DNA of 64,000 nucleotides from Acuticoccus sediminis (GCF_003258595.1 NZ_QHHQ01000002.1:620001-684000); one strand, 5' to 3'. Positions 8,769-17,914 are shown, counted from the first letter of the stretch. Notes: generated by a model from the sequence alone, not told the origin. Numbers and translations are program-made.

Positions 8769-10886
8769 TCAGACCGGCGGGGACTCGAGGCGGATGACGG
8801 CGTCGAGCGCGACCACGCCGTCGCCGCGCGGCCTGACGAGGACGGGGTTGATCTCCGCTTCGGCGACCCGTGCGTCCGACGCGAGGGTCGAGAGCCGCAC
8901 GACCACGTCCGCGAGCGCGTCGAGGTCGCCCTCGGGCGCGCCGCGGTAGCCGCGCAGCAGCGCGAAGCTCTTCACCGAGGCGATCATCGCCCGCGCTCCC
9001 TCCGGCGAGACCGGGGCCGGGCTGATGGCGAGGTCGGCAAAGATCTCCGTCATCACGCCGCCGAGGCCGACGGAGATCATCGGACCGGTCACCGGGTCGC
9101 GCGTCAGCCCGACGATCGCCTCGCCGAGCCCCGTCTCCATGGCGGCGACGACGAAGCCGGAGACGACGGCGCCGGGGACGTTCGAGGTGAGGGCGGCGCG
9201 CATCTCGGCGACCGCCGAGGCCACGGCCGCGCGGTCCTTCAGGCCGAGCCGGACGGCCCCGGCCTCCGACTTGTGCGGCAGGACGGCCGAGACCGCCTTG
9301 AGGACGTACGGCCCGGCGAAACCGAGGGCCGGCACGTCGCCGTCGGGGCCGATCACGACGGAGGCCGGAACCGCGATCCCCAGCGCGCCGAGGACCGCCG
9401 AAGAGGAGACCTCGTCGGCGAGCCCCTCCGCGAGCGTGTCGAGGCGTGCCGTGACCGCTGCGGGCAGGGGGGCGGCGGCGGGGGGCAGCGGCTCCGGCTC
9501 GGCCAGCAGTGCCGACACGGCCTGCGCGCAGCTCTCCACCGTCCGGAAGGCGGGGATGCCGCCGGCGTTGAAGAGGGCGAGGCTTTCCGGCGCGTGCGGC
9601 ACCGGCATGGCGATCACCGGGGCGGCCCCGTCACCGAGCTCGGCGACCGCATCGACGATGGGCCGCACCGTCAGCTCGGGGTTGAACTGTGCCGAGGAGC
9701 CGATGGCGGCGACCACGAGGCCGGTCTCGGGGTCCTCGGCGAGGGCGGTGACGACGGCGCGCATCGTGTCGTACCGCGCACCGGCGAAGGTGACGTCGAC
9801 GATGGGACCGGGCTTGATCGAAAGCCCCTGCGCCTTCAGCGCGGCGTCGGCCGCCTTCGGCAGTCCGGTCAACGCGCTCCCCTTGAGCGCGATGCCGTCG
9901 TAGACCATGCCACCGCCGCCGCCGGTGGTGGTGAGCACCGTGGCGCGCTTCGGGCGGCCGGCGACGCGGCGGCGCAGGGACAGCGCGCCCGCCATCTCGA
10001 CCATGCCCTCGAACGTATCGGCGATGGTGACGCCATGGTGCTCCAGGAAGCTCGAGAGCGCCCGCGCGCCGCCGATCATCGCCCCGGTGTGGGACTGGGC
10101 GAGCGCGCGTCCCGCCTCCGAGCGGCCGACGAGGAACGCCGTCACGGGCTTGCCGAGGGCGCGCGCGCGGCGGGCGAAGGCGGCGACGCGGTCCGGCCGG
10201 CGCAGGGTCTCCAGAAAGAGCGCGAAGGAGTCGAACTCGTCGAGGTCCACCAGCGCCTCGCCCAGTTCGCCGACACCCAGCGCCGCCTCGTTGCCGACCG
10301 AGACGAAGGCGCCGAAGCCGCGCCCCGCCGCGGCCCCGCGCGACAGGATCGCGCCGATCACCGATCCCGACTGGGACAGCACCGCCGTCCGCCCGGTCGG
10401 CAGCGTGTCGAGCGCGAAGGCGGCGTTGGTGGTGGCGGAGAAGCCGGTGCGGGTGCCGACGACGCCGGTGGAGTTGGGCCCGACCAGGGCGATCCCGCCG
10501 TCGCACGCGGCCGCGACCAGCCGCGCCTGACGCGCGACACCCTCGCCGCCGGACTCGGCGAAGCCGTCCGCCAGCACGGTCGCGACCTTCACCCCGGCGG
10601 CCGCGCACTCGGCCACCGCCTCGATCGCGAGGTCCGTCTCCAGGAGGATGTAGGCGTGCTCCGGCGGCTCGGGCAGCGCGCCCACGGAGGGCCAGGCCTT
10701 CGCCCCCTGCACCGTCTCGCGGCGGGGGTTCACCGGGTAGACGCGGCCGCGATAACCGTGGCGCGCGAGGAAGGCCTGCGGCCGCGCCGTCAGCCGCCCG
10801 ACATTGTCGGACGCGCCGATGATGGCAACGCTGTCCGGCGCGATCAGCGCCTTCACCGCTGCCGCGTCGAGGACCGGGCGGCTCAT
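8769..10886 (-). CDS. ADP-forming acyl-CoA synthetase (acetate-CoA ligase/Pat family)
   Basis: This 705-residue single-chain NDP-forming acyl-CoA ligase has, in order, a CoA-binding Rossmann domain (VAIIGASDNVGR near residue 20), a succinyl-CoA ligase-like domain with the SQSGSVIGAIL loop near 171 and the phospho-His segment AQSHTGAM (His266), and a C-terminal ATP-grasp domain (about residues 500-705). It probably activates a carboxylic acid with ATP and CoA. It is the last gene of a minus-strand operon and overlaps the acyl-CoA dehydrogenase by ATGA. No GNAT acetyltransferase domain is attached. Confidence 0.88.
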   Translation of the reverse strand: MSRPVLDAAAVKALIAPDSVAIIGASDNVGRLTARPQAFLARHGYRGRVYPVNPRRETVQGAKAWPSVGALPEPPEHAYILLETDLAIEAVAECAAAGVKVATVLADGFAESGGEGVARQARLVAAACDGGIALVGPNSTGVVGTRTGFSATTNAAFALDTLPTGRTAVLSQSGSVIGAILSRGAAAGRGFGAFVSVGNEAALGVGELGEALVDLDEFDSFALFLETLRRPDRVAAFARRARALGKPVTAFLVGRSEAGRALAQSHTGAMIGGARALSSFLEHHGVTIADTFEGMVEMAGALSLRRRVAGRPKRATVLTTTGGGGGMVYDGIALKGSALTGLPKAADAALKAQGLSIKPGPIVDVTFAGARYDTMRAVVTALAEDPETGLVVAAIGSSAQFNPELTVRPIVDAVAELGDGAAPVIAMPVPHAPESLALFNAGGIPAFRTVESCAQAVSALLAEPEPLPPAAAPLPAAVTARLDTLAEGLADEVSSSAVLGALGIAVPASVVIGPDGDVPALGFAGPYVLKAVSAVLPHKSEAGAVRLGLKDRAAVASAVAEMRAALTSNVPGAVVSGFVVAAMETGLGEAIVGLTRDPVTGPMISVGLGGVMTEIFADLAISPAPVSPEGARAMIASVKSFALLRGYRGAPEGDLDALADVVVRLSTLASDARVAEAEINPVLVRPRGDGVVALDAVIRLESPPV

Positions 10887-12049
10887 GCGCCGGCCCTGGC
10901 CTTCGGCGGCCGCTGCGAGAAGCGGCGTCCGAAGACCTCCTCGGCGACGCGGTTCTTCAGGATCTCGGTGGTGCCTCCGGCGATCATCCAGCCCCGCGTG
11001 CGGCGCAGGCAGTACTGGACGATGTGGTCCTCGCCAAAGCCGAGAGCGCCCATCACCTGCAGCGCCTGGTCGGCCGCGAAGTGGCCCGCCTCGTTGCAGG
11101 CGAGCTTGGCCATTGCCGTATCGTAGCCCGACGGCAGGCCGTCGCCGGCGTTGACGACGGCGCGCTCGAGCAGCAGCTCCGCCGCGTCGAGCTTCACCGC
11201 CATTTCGGCGAACTTCCACTGGATGCCCTGGAACTCTGCCAGCGGGCGGCCGAACTGGCGCCGCTCCAGAGCATGCTCGCGCGCGACGTTGAAGGCGAGG
11301 CGTCCGACCGACACGGCGCGGGAGGAGTTGCCGAGCCGCTCCACGTTGAAGCCGGAGATCTGCTTCTTGAAGCCGCCGGGGCCGAGGAGGACGTTCTCCG
11401 GCGGGACGTAGACGTTGTCGAAGTAGAGCTGGCTCCAGCTCTCGCCGTTCATGTAGCGGATCGGCGGACCGGCGGTGAACCCGTCCGTGCCGCGCTCCAG
11501 CATGACCGAGCCGATGCCGGAGACGCCGGGACCGAACCGGCAGTAGCACAGGATGAGATCCGCCGTGCCGGAGTGGGTGCCGAACACCTTCGTGCCGTTC
11601 AGGCGGTAGCCGTCGCCGTCCGGCGTCGCGGTCGTGGTCAGCTCGGTGACGGCCGAACCCGCCTCGGGCTCGGACATGCCGACCGACATCAGCGTCTCGC
11701 CGGACAGGAGCCCGGGCAGCCAGCGTTCCTTCTGTGCAGGCGTGGCGAACTCGGAGAAGGTGCGGATTGCGCCGAAGTTGCCGGCCTGCACCACGTCGGC
11801 GCTGCGCGGGCAGGAGAGCGCGACGGCGCGGATGGCGATGACGGCGTCCATGAGCGAGCCGCCCTGACCGCCGTCCTCCTCCGGCATCATGATGCCCATC
11901 AGGCCCATCTCGACCAGCTTCGCCTTGGTCGCCGCGTCGAACCCGTCGGCGTTGGCGCGGGCGACGCGGTCGGGCGCCAGCTCGGTCTCGGCGAACCGGG
12001 TGAGCGTGTCGCGGAACATGAGCTGTTCGTCGGTGTAGAGCAGGTCCAT
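10883..12049 (-). CDS. Acyl-CoA dehydrogenase
   Basis: This 388-residue FAD enzyme of the acyl-CoA dehydrogenase family has the substrate/FAD segment MSVGMSEPEAGSAVTEL at about residues 121-137 and the C-terminal FAD segment QVMGALGFGEDH. The usual MCAD catalytic Glu before the GTTEI motif is replaced (AGGTTEI), but Glu238 in NVERLGN sits where isovaleryl-CoA and long-chain dehydrogenases carry theirs, suggesting a branched or carboxylated acyl-CoA substrate (inference). It starts 11 bases after the isocitrate-dehydrogenase-like gene and overlaps the acyl-CoA synthetase gene. Confidence 0.9.
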   Translation of the reverse strand: MDLLYTDEQLMFRDTLTRFAETELAPDRVARANADGFDAATKAKLVEMGLMGIMMPEEDGGQGGSLMDAVIAIRAVALSCPRSADVVQAGNFGAIRTFSEFATPAQKERWLPGLLSGETLMSVGMSEPEAGSAVTELTTTATPDGDGYRLNGTKVFGTHSGTADLILCYCRFGPGVSGIGSVMLERGTDGFTAGPPIRYMNGESWSQLYFDNVYVPPENVLLGPGGFKKQISGFNVERLGNSSRAVSVGRLAFNVAREHALERRQFGRPLAEFQGIQWKFAEMAVKLDAAELLLERAVVNAGDGLPSGYDTAMAKLACNEAGHFAADQALQVMGALGFGEDHIVQYCLRRTRGWMIAGGTTEILKNRVAEEVFGRRFSQRPPKARAGA

Positions 12050-12060
12050 GGCGTCTCTCC

Positions 12061-13113
12061 TCAGCCTGCGAGTTCCGCCGCGACGGCGGCCGCGAACGCC
12101 GACGTCGTGCTCCTGCCGCCAAGGTCGGGGGTGTGGTTGGCAGGGTCGGCGAGGGCGGCGGTCACGGCGCGGTCGATCGCGTCGGCGGCCTCAGCGAGGC
12201 GCGGCTCGCCCCGGCGGGCGCCGAGCCGCTGCAGGAGGAGCGCGGCCGAGAGGATGAGCGCGACCGGGTTGGCAATGCCGCGCCCCGCGATGTCCGGCGC
12301 GGATCCGTGCACCGCCTGCGCGACGGCATGGTCGTCGCCGGCGTTGAGTGCCGGGGCGAGGCCGAGCCCGCCGGCGAGCTCGCCCGCCTCGTCGGACAGG
12401 ATGTCGCCGTACATGTTGGTGGTGACGACGACGTCGAAACGGGCGGCGTCGCGCACCAGCAGCGCGGCCATCGCGTCGACGATCACCTCCTCGAGCCGCA
12501 CGTCGGGAAACTCTCCGGCGACGGTCCGGACCGCATCCAGGAAGAGCCCGTCGCTCTGGCGCAGGACGTTCGCCTTGTGGACGGCGGTGACGAGGCCGCG
12601 GCGCCGGGCGGCGGCCTCGAACGCGGCACGCGCGATCCGCTCGGACGCCTGCCGCGTGATCTTGCGCACCGAGAGGGCGAGATCGGCGGTCGGCATGAAC
12701 TCGCCGCTGCCGGCGAACATCGAGCGGTCGGAGTAAAAGCCCTCGGTGTTCTCGCGGTAGATCACGAGGTCGAGGCGCCGGCCGACGCCCGGCAGGCGCG
12801 ACACGCTGGGGCGGATGTTGGCGTAGAGGTCCAGCGTGCGCCGCACCTGCGCGGACGGGTTCGGCTGGCCCTCGGGGTATTGGTAGGTGTCGAGCGGGGC
12901 GAGGATGATCCCTTCCGCCGCCTCCACCCGCGCCGCGGTCTCGGCCGGGTAGGTGGAGCCGGCGGCCGCGAGCGCGGCGAGGCCGACCGGCACGTCCTCG
13001 AAGCTCAGGCCGAGACCGAAGCGGTCGCTGGCCGCGGCCAGCACCGAAAGTGTCGCCTCGCTGATTTCGGGACCGATGCCGTCACCTTTGAGGACGGCGA
13101 GGGTGAGGCTCAT
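12061..13113 (-). CDS. Isocitrate/isopropylmalate dehydrogenase family protein
   Basis: This 350-residue NAD(P)-dependent beta-decarboxylating dehydrogenase (PF00180) shows VLKGDGIGPEI at the N-terminus, the substrate-binding LYANIRPS and YRENTEGFY segments, and the metal-binding NMYGDILSDEAGELAGGLGLAP. The family includes isocitrate, isopropylmalate, homoisocitrate and tartrate dehydrogenases. In this regulon a (homo)isocitrate-like hydroxy-tricarboxylate is likely, but this is inference. A GGGAGGA site precedes the ATG at 13113. It leads the operon with the acyl-CoA dehydrogenase and synthetase and is divergent from MmgE/PrpD. Confidence 0.88.
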   Translation of the reverse strand: MSLTLAVLKGDGIGPEISEATLSVLAAASDRFGLGLSFEDVPVGLAALAAAGSTYPAETAARVEAAEGIILAPLDTYQYPEGQPNPSAQVRRTLDLYANIRPSVSRLPGVGRRLDLVIYRENTEGFYSDRSMFAGSGEFMPTADLALSVRKITRQASERIARAAFEAAARRRGLVTAVHKANVLRQSDGLFLDAVRTVAGEFPDVRLEEVIVDAMAALLVRDAARFDVVVTTNMYGDILSDEAGELAGGLGLAPALNAGDDHAVAQAVHGSAPDIAGRGIANPVALILSAALLLQRLGARRGEPRLAEAADAIDRAVTAALADPANHTPDLGGRSTTSAFAAAVAAELAG

Positions 13114-13184
13114 GGGGATCCTCCCGAAGCGCATTGGTTGCGCCTTTATTTGTACGATTGACCGGACATTTGATCTGGCGTTCA

Positions 13185-13196
13185 ATTGCATACACT
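13185..13196. promoter_or_regulatory. Candidate GntR operator ATTGCATACACT
   Basis: ATTGCATACACT lies in the 186-base divergent region between the isocitrate-dehydrogenase-like operon and the MmgE/PrpD gene. It shares the eight-base core TTGCATAC with three other sites in the window and could control both directions. Confidence 0.6.
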
Positions 13197-13299
13197 GCGA
13201 GTGTTCGGCAAGACTCGCCCCAGGGCGGAGCAACACGCCCGCGTACGCCAATCGGCAGACCGCACACGCCGCAAGGCATCCAGACAAAGGGAAACGGCC

Positions 13300-14667
13300 A
13301 TGCTCTTGACCGAGATCGGACATTACGTCGCCGGGGAGCGTACCGCGACGCTGTCCGACAAGACGATGCACCACGCCAAACGGGCGGTGATCGATTGGTT
13401 CGCGGCGATGTACCCGGGCACCGTGATCAATCCAGGTCCGATGCTGCGCGAGGCGCTCGCCGAAGAGCTCGGGCACGGCCGCTCGGTGGTGTTCCCTGCG
13501 GGCGAGCTGGCGCTGACGCGCACCGCCGCCTTCCTGAACGGCAGCGCGGCGCACACCGCCGAGTTCGACGACATCCACCGCGACTCCGCCGTCCATCCGG
13601 GCTGCGCGACGATCGCCGCCGCGCTCGCGTGCGCGCAGGCGACGGGCTGCGACGGCGAGACCTTCCTGCGCGGCGTGATCGCCGGGTTCGAGGTGTCGAC
13701 GCGCATCGGCCTCGCGATGACGCGCGAGCACTACAAGTTCTGGCACGCGACGGCGACCATCTCGACCTTCGGCGCCTCGGCCGCGTCGTCCCTGATCCTC
13801 GGCCTCAACGGGGACCAGACCGCCCACGCCCTTGCCACCGCCGCGACGATGGCGGCCGGGCTGCAGCAGGCCTTCCGGTCCGACGCGATGAGCAAGCCGA
13901 TCCACGCCGGCCACGCGGCGGAAGCGGGCGTCACCAGCGCGATGGCGGCGGCGAAGGGCGTCACCGGCGCGCTCGACGTCCTGGACGGGCCGGTCGGCAT
14001 GGGCGCGGCGATGAGCGGCAAGGCGGACTGGTCGAAGGCCACCGCCGGCCTCGGGCGCGACTACAACATCGAGATCATGACCTTCAAGAATCACGGCTGC
14101 TGCGGCCACACGTTCGCGGCGATCGACGGGGCGCTGGTGCTGAAGGAGCGGCATGGCCTGACGCCGGACCAGATCGCGCGCATCGAGGTCGGCGGATATC
14201 GCCCGACGGTCGACATCTGCGACCGGCCCGATCCGCGTACGCCGGTCGACTGCAAGTTCAGCCTCCAGTACGTTGTGTCGCACGCGCTGGTGCACGGCTC
14301 GGTGCGCCTCGCCGCGTTCGAGGCCGAGCGGATGTCCGATCCGGCCGTTCGCGCGCTGCTGCCGCTGGTGGACCTGCGCCTCGACGAGGAGATCGACTCG
14401 CGCTTCCCCGGCCAGCGCGCCGCCCGCGTCGCCATCACCACCAGGGCCGGCGATCGGTTCGAGTTCCTGCAGCCGACGCGCAAGGGCGACCCGGACATGC
14501 CGCTCTCGGACGAGGAGCTCTCCGACAAGTTCACCGAGCTCGCCGGATCGGTGCTGGACGCGGCCGATGCCAAGTCGCTCCTCGCCGCGCTGTGGGGGCT
14601 CGAGAAGCGCAAGTCGCTCGACCTTCCCGGCACCACCGCGCCCGCCGCGCGCCGCGCCAGCGCGTAA
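13300..14667 (+). CDS. MmgE/PrpD family protein
   Basis: This 455-residue member of the MmgE/PrpD superfamily (PF03972) belongs with 2-methylcitrate dehydratase, cis-aconitate decarboxylase and iminodisuccinate epimerase. It shows HTAEFDDIH near residue 85, the KFWHATATISTFGASAASSLILGL stretch, and FKNHGCCGHTFAAIDGAL near residue 262, where the family has its active-site His/Cys region. Beside tcuAB, which makes cis-aconitate, a decarboxylase, isomerase or dehydratase of a tricarboxylate is plausible but unproven. The ATG at 13300 is chosen by AAAGG upstream. It converges on tctA with a terminator hairpin between. Confidence 0.88.
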   Translation: MLLTEIGHYVAGERTATLSDKTMHHAKRAVIDWFAAMYPGTVINPGPMLREALAEELGHGRSVVFPAGELALTRTAAFLNGSAAHTAEFDDIHRDSAVHPGCATIAAALACAQATGCDGETFLRGVIAGFEVSTRIGLAMTREHYKFWHATATISTFGASAASSLILGLNGDQTAHALATAATMAAGLQQAFRSDAMSKPIHAGHAAEAGVTSAMAAAKGVTGALDVLDGPVGMGAAMSGKADWSKATAGLGRDYNIEIMTFKNHGCCGHTFAAIDGALVLKERHGLTPDQIARIEVGGYRPTVDICDRPDPRTPVDCKFSLQYVVSHALVHGSVRLAAFEAERMSDPAVRALLPLVDLRLDEEIDSRFPGQRAARVAITTRAGDRFEFLQPTRKGDPDMPLSDEELSDKFTELAGSVLDAADAKSLLAALWGLEKRKSLDLPGTTAPAARRASA

Positions 14668-14677
14668 CGCGGCGGCA

Positions 14678-14703
14678 GGGGCCGGGCGGGCAGGCCCGGC
14701 CCC
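14678..14703. terminator. GC-rich hairpin between convergent genes
   Basis: GGGGCCGGGC pairs with GCCCGGCCCC over a six-base loop, exactly between the stops of MmgE/PrpD and tctA. A C-run rather than a T-run follows, so it is a terminator-like stem with less certain strength. Confidence 0.55.
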
Positions 14704-14717
14704 ATCCCCCCAGCCGC

Positions 14718-16226
14718 CTACGAGGCGGCGGCGTGGGCGGTCCTGCGCTTGGCGATGCTGTCGCGCACGATCGGGAACGCCAGGACCAGCACGGTGAGGG
14801 CGGCGATCCCCAGCGAGATCGGCCGGGTCACGAAGACGAGCCAGTCGTTCTGCGAGATGAGGAGAGCGAGGCGCATGTTCTCCTCCGCCATCGGCCCCAG
14901 GATCAGGCCCAGCACCGCCGGCGCGAGCGGGAAGTCGAGCCGTTCCATCGCGTACCCGAGCAGCCCGAAGCCGAGCATCATGTAGAGGTCGAACATCGAG
15001 TTGTTGATCGAGTAGACGCCGACCGCCGTGAGCCCCGCGATCAGCGGCACCAGCAGCACCCGCGGCAGGCGCAGCACGTGGATGAAGACGCGCGTGCCGA
15101 TCACCCCGCCGATCAGGATCAGGAGGAGCGAGGTGAAGAACATCTGGATCATGAACCCGTAGACGATGTCCGGATGGTCGCGGAAGAGGGCGGGGCCGGG
15201 CCGCAGGCCGTGGATCAGGAGTCCGCCCAGGATGACGGCCGCCACCGCGCTGCCCGGCACGCCGAGCGTCAGCGCCGGGACCAGCGCGGCGGAGTTGTCG
15301 GCGTTGTTGCCGCACTCGCCGGCGGCGACCCCCTCCGGCGCGCCATGGCCGAAGGCGTCGGGATCGGGCGAGGCGCGCTTGGTCTCGTTGTAGGATAGGA
15401 ACGCGGCGATGTTGCCGCCGGCGCCCGGCAGCAGGCCCACCAGCACGCCGATGAAGGATGAGCGCGCCCAGACCTTCCACAGCCGCCGCCAGTCGTCGAA
15501 CATGCCGTGCTCGGACTTCACCTTCAGCTTGGCGCGGCTGATGCCGGTCTTCACCGCCTCTTCGGCCATCGCGAGCGCCGGCGGCACCGCGTAGAGGCCC
15601 GTCAGCAGCACGACGATGTTGAACCCGTCGAAGAGGTTCACGTTGCCGAAGGTGAAGCGCTGCGCCCCGGTGATGGTGTCGATCCCGACGCAGCCGATGA
15701 GGAGGCCGATACAGCCGGAAATGATCCCCTTGATGGGGTTCTTGCCGACGAAGACGGCGATCGCCGAGAGGCCGAAGACACCGACCCAGAAATATTCCGC
15801 CGGTCCGAACGCGAGGGTGACGCGCGCGAGGGGCGGCGCCAGGGTCATGAGGACGATCGCGCTCACCATGCCGCCGATCGCGGACGAGACGACGGCGATC
15901 TGCAGCGCCCGTCCCGCCTCACCTCGCTGTGCCATCGGGTAGCCGTCGAAGGTGGTGACGATCGAGGCCGGTGTGCCGGGGATGCGCAGCAGCACCGCGG
16001 GGATCGCCCCGCCGTACATGGCGCCGTTGTAGATGCCCGCCATCATGCCGAGGCCCACGAGCGGGTCGAGCCCGAAGGTGAGGGGGATGAGCACGGCGAT
16101 GCCCATCGTCGCCGAGAGGCCCGGTAGTGCGCCGATGGCGATGCCGAGCGCCGTGCCGCCGACCATCGCTGCGAAGTTCGCGGGATGGAACACGACGGGC
16201 AGGGCGTGGAGGAGCTGGTCGAACAA
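14718..16226 (-). CDS. tctA: Tripartite tricarboxylate transporter large permease TctA
   Basis: This roughly 500-residue inner-membrane permease (PF01970) has about 12 helices. The family repeats are visible: ALGIAIGALPGLSATMGIAVLIPLTFG at the N-terminus, GGAIPAVLLRIPGTP near residue 100, and the second-half counterpart VGLLPGAGGNIAAFLSYN. It moves tricarboxylates or other carboxylates captured by TctC, driven by ion gradients. The start appears to be a TTG at 16226, 29 bases after the tctB stop, preceded by CCGGAG; no ATG fits the domain start. It forms an operon with tctB. Confidence 0.92.
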   Translation of the reverse strand: MFDQLLHALPVVFHPANFAAMVGGTALGIAIGALPGLSATMGIAVLIPLTFGLDPLVGLGMMAGIYNGAMYGGAIPAVLLRIPGTPASIVTTFDGYPMAQRGEAGRALQIAVVSSAIGGMVSAIVLMTLAPPLARVTLAFGPAEYFWVGVFGLSAIAVFVGKNPIKGIISGCIGLLIGCVGIDTITGAQRFTFGNVNLFDGFNIVVLLTGLYAVPPALAMAEEAVKTGISRAKLKVKSEHGMFDDWRRLWKVWARSSFIGVLVGLLPGAGGNIAAFLSYNETKRASPDPDAFGHGAPEGVAAGECGNNADNSAALVPALTLGVPGSAVAAVILGGLLIHGLRPGPALFRDHPDIVYGFMIQMFFTSLLLILIGGVIGTRVFIHVLRLPRVLLVPLIAGLTAVGVYSINNSMFDLYMMLGFGLLGYAMERLDFPLAPAVLGLILGPMAEENMRLALLISQNDWLVFVTRPISLGIAALTVLVLAFPIVRDSIAKRRTAHAAAS

Positions 16227-16255
16227 GGGGGAACTCCGGATTTCTCGCCCAGGCG

Positions 16256-16714
16256 TCAGTAGAACATGCCGTGCGGCAGGGGACGCTCGAAGGTGAGGAT
16301 GAAAACGACGTAGACCAGCGCGACGAAGGCGACCGTCGAGGCGCCGAGCATCTTGATGTCGCGGAAGCCGAGCGCGAGGGAGAGCGCGATGATGAGGATC
16401 ACCGTCGACACGAAGTAGCCGAGATAGCCGATGGCGACCGTGTAGACGATGAGCGCGGCGAAGGTGATGAGGAAGTTCAAACCGTTGCGGAAGAACGGCT
16501 CCTTCAGCTTGGGATCGGACGCCGCCGCGGGGGCCTTGCCCGCCGAGAACGAGACCGTGCGCAGGAACATCAGCACCGCGCACAGCCCCATCACCACGAC
16601 GATCATCCGCGGGAAGATCATCGACTTGAACGGCAGTTGTCCCGAGATCACGAAAACGCTCACGGCAACGATCAGCAGGATACCCGCAGCGATCCTGTCT
16701 TTGATGTAGGTCAT
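16256..16714 (-). CDS. tctB: Tripartite tricarboxylate transporter small subunit TctB
   Basis: This 152-residue protein has four predicted membrane helices, the size and layout of TctB (PF07331), the poorly conserved small subunit of the TTT permease. It precedes tctA and is divergent from tctC; the shared region carries a TGATGTATGC element and a GTATTTA inverted repeat. Confidence 0.9.
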   Translation of the reverse strand: MTYIKDRIAAGILLIVAVSVFVISGQLPFKSMIFPRMIVVVMGLCAVLMFLRTVSFSAGKAPAAASDPKLKEPFFRNGLNFLITFAALIVYTVAIGYLGYFVSTVILIIALSLALGFRDIKMLGASTVAFVALVYVVFILTFERPLPHGMFY

Positions 16715-16740
16715 GCTAGCTTTACCGATCGATGGGGCCG

Positions 16741-16750
16741 TGATGTATGC
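16741..16750. promoter_or_regulatory. TGATGTATGC element before tctB
   Basis: The ten bases TGATGTATGC occur here and again at 18290-18299 before the second tctC. On the complementary strand they read GCATACATCA, matching the GCATACA part of the TTGCATACA motif found before tcuA and MmgE. Confidence 0.5.
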
Positions 16751-16806
16751 GGCGCTGTTCTGCAGATGTCGTATCGATTGTCAAATATTGCATTTCTATA
16801 TCCGAA

Positions 16807-16825
16807 GTATTTACTTGATAAATAC
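16807..16825. promoter_or_regulatory. Inverted repeat GTATTTA-N5-TAAATAC
   Basis: A perfect 7-base inverted repeat with a CTTGA spacer lies between tctB and tctC in an AT-rich patch that probably holds the divergent promoters. Such symmetry suits a dimeric regulator; which one is unknown. Confidence 0.55.
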
Positions 16826-16902
16826 GATAGTGCACGATGCGCATGCGATCGCGTCTTGCGGCGCCGGTCGCGGACATTCAAGAAAACATGGAGGAGCCCG
16901 GG

Positions 16903-17874
16903 ATGCAGTTTCGCAAATCCTTGGCGTGGGCGGGCGCTGTCGCCGCGCTGACGAGCCTGGCCGCCGGTGCGCAGGCGGACGAATACCCCGAGCGCAACGT
17001 GACGATGTACATCGCCTACTCGCCGGGCGGCGGCACGGACGTCATGGCCCGCACGATGATCCCCTACCTGGAGAAGTACCTTCCCGGGGATGGGTCCATC
17101 GCCGTCGAGAACAAGCCGGGCGCCGGGGGAGAGATCGGCTTCACCGCGATCGCGGTGGCCGGCAACGACGGCTACAGCATCGGCATGCTGAACGTGCCGG
17201 CGGTCGTCACGCCGCTGATCCAGCGGGACCCCAACTACGACCTGTCGAGCTTCACGATGCTCGGCAATGTGGTGTCCGATCCCGGCTCGATCGTCGTGCG
17301 CGCCGATTCCGAATTCGAGACGCTCGAGGACTTCGTGACCTACGTCCGCGAGAACCCCGGCAAGCTGCCGGTCGGCAACTCGGCTGTCGGCGGGGCGACG
17401 CACACGGCGCTGCTGCGCTTCCTCGGCATGGAGGACCTCGAGGTCACCCACGTGCCGTTCCCGGGTTCGGCGCCGAGCCGCACCGCGCTCCTCGGCGGTC
17501 ACGTCGCGGCCTCCATCATGGGGCTCGGCGAGGCGGGCGAGTACCACAAGGAAGGCACGTTGCGCATCCTCGGCACCATGGCGGCCGAGCGCTGGGACGA
17601 GGTGCCGGACGTGCCGACCTTCAAGGAGCTGGGCTACGACATCGTCGCCGGCTCGGACCGGGGCATGGCCGCGCCGGCCGGCATCCCGGACGACGTTGCC
17701 GCCCAGCTCGCCGAGGCGGTGAAGAAGGCTGTCGCCGACCCGGAATTCCAGGAGGAGGCGCGCAAGCAGCTCCTGCCGCTCCACTACATGGACCCGGATG
17801 CGCAGGCCGCGCACATCGCCGACACGCTCGAGAAGATGGAAGTGGTCTGGGAACGCACGCCCTGGGGCCAGTAA
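16903..17874 (+). CDS. tctC: TTT-family tricarboxylate-binding receptor TctC, copy 1
   Basis: This 323-residue periplasmic receptor of the Bug/TctC family (PF03401) starts with a signal peptide cleaved near AGAQADEYP. The signatures are YSPGGGTDVMART, VENKPGAGGEIGFTAIA, and the ligand-loop region GNSAVGGATHT. It hands a carboxylate to TctAB. The ATG at 16903 has GGAGGAG upstream. The next gene is a close paralog, with long stretches nearly identical, indicating a tandem duplication. A GC hairpin follows at 17892-17914. Confidence 0.92.
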   Translation: MQFRKSLAWAGAVAALTSLAAGAQADEYPERNVTMYIAYSPGGGTDVMARTMIPYLEKYLPGDGSIAVENKPGAGGEIGFTAIAVAGNDGYSIGMLNVPAVVTPLIQRDPNYDLSSFTMLGNVVSDPGSIVVRADSEFETLEDFVTYVRENPGKLPVGNSAVGGATHTALLRFLGMEDLEVTHVPFPGSAPSRTALLGGHVAASIMGLGEAGEYHKEGTLRILGTMAAERWDEVPDVPTFKELGYDIVAGSDRGMAAPAGIPDDVAAQLAEAVKKAVADPEFQEEARKQLLPLHYMDPDAQAAHIADTLEKMEVVWERTPWGQ

Positions 17875-17891
17875 CGGCGCACCGCGCGCCC

Positions 17892-17914
17892 GCGCGCCCG
17901 TCCACCGGGCGCGC
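17892..17914 (+). terminator. Terminator-like hairpin after tctC copy 1
   Basis: GCGCGCCCG pairs with CGGGCGCGC over the loop TCCAC, 18 bases after the tctC stop. No T-run follows, so it may be an mRNA-stabilising stem or a weak terminator. Confidence 0.45.

Noticed and set aside
7254-11126. A 1290-codon plus-strand open frame opposite tcuA, acyl-CoA synthetase and part of the dehydrogenase
   Set aside because: It has no recognisable domain and runs through several real genes on the other strand; a shadow of codon bias.
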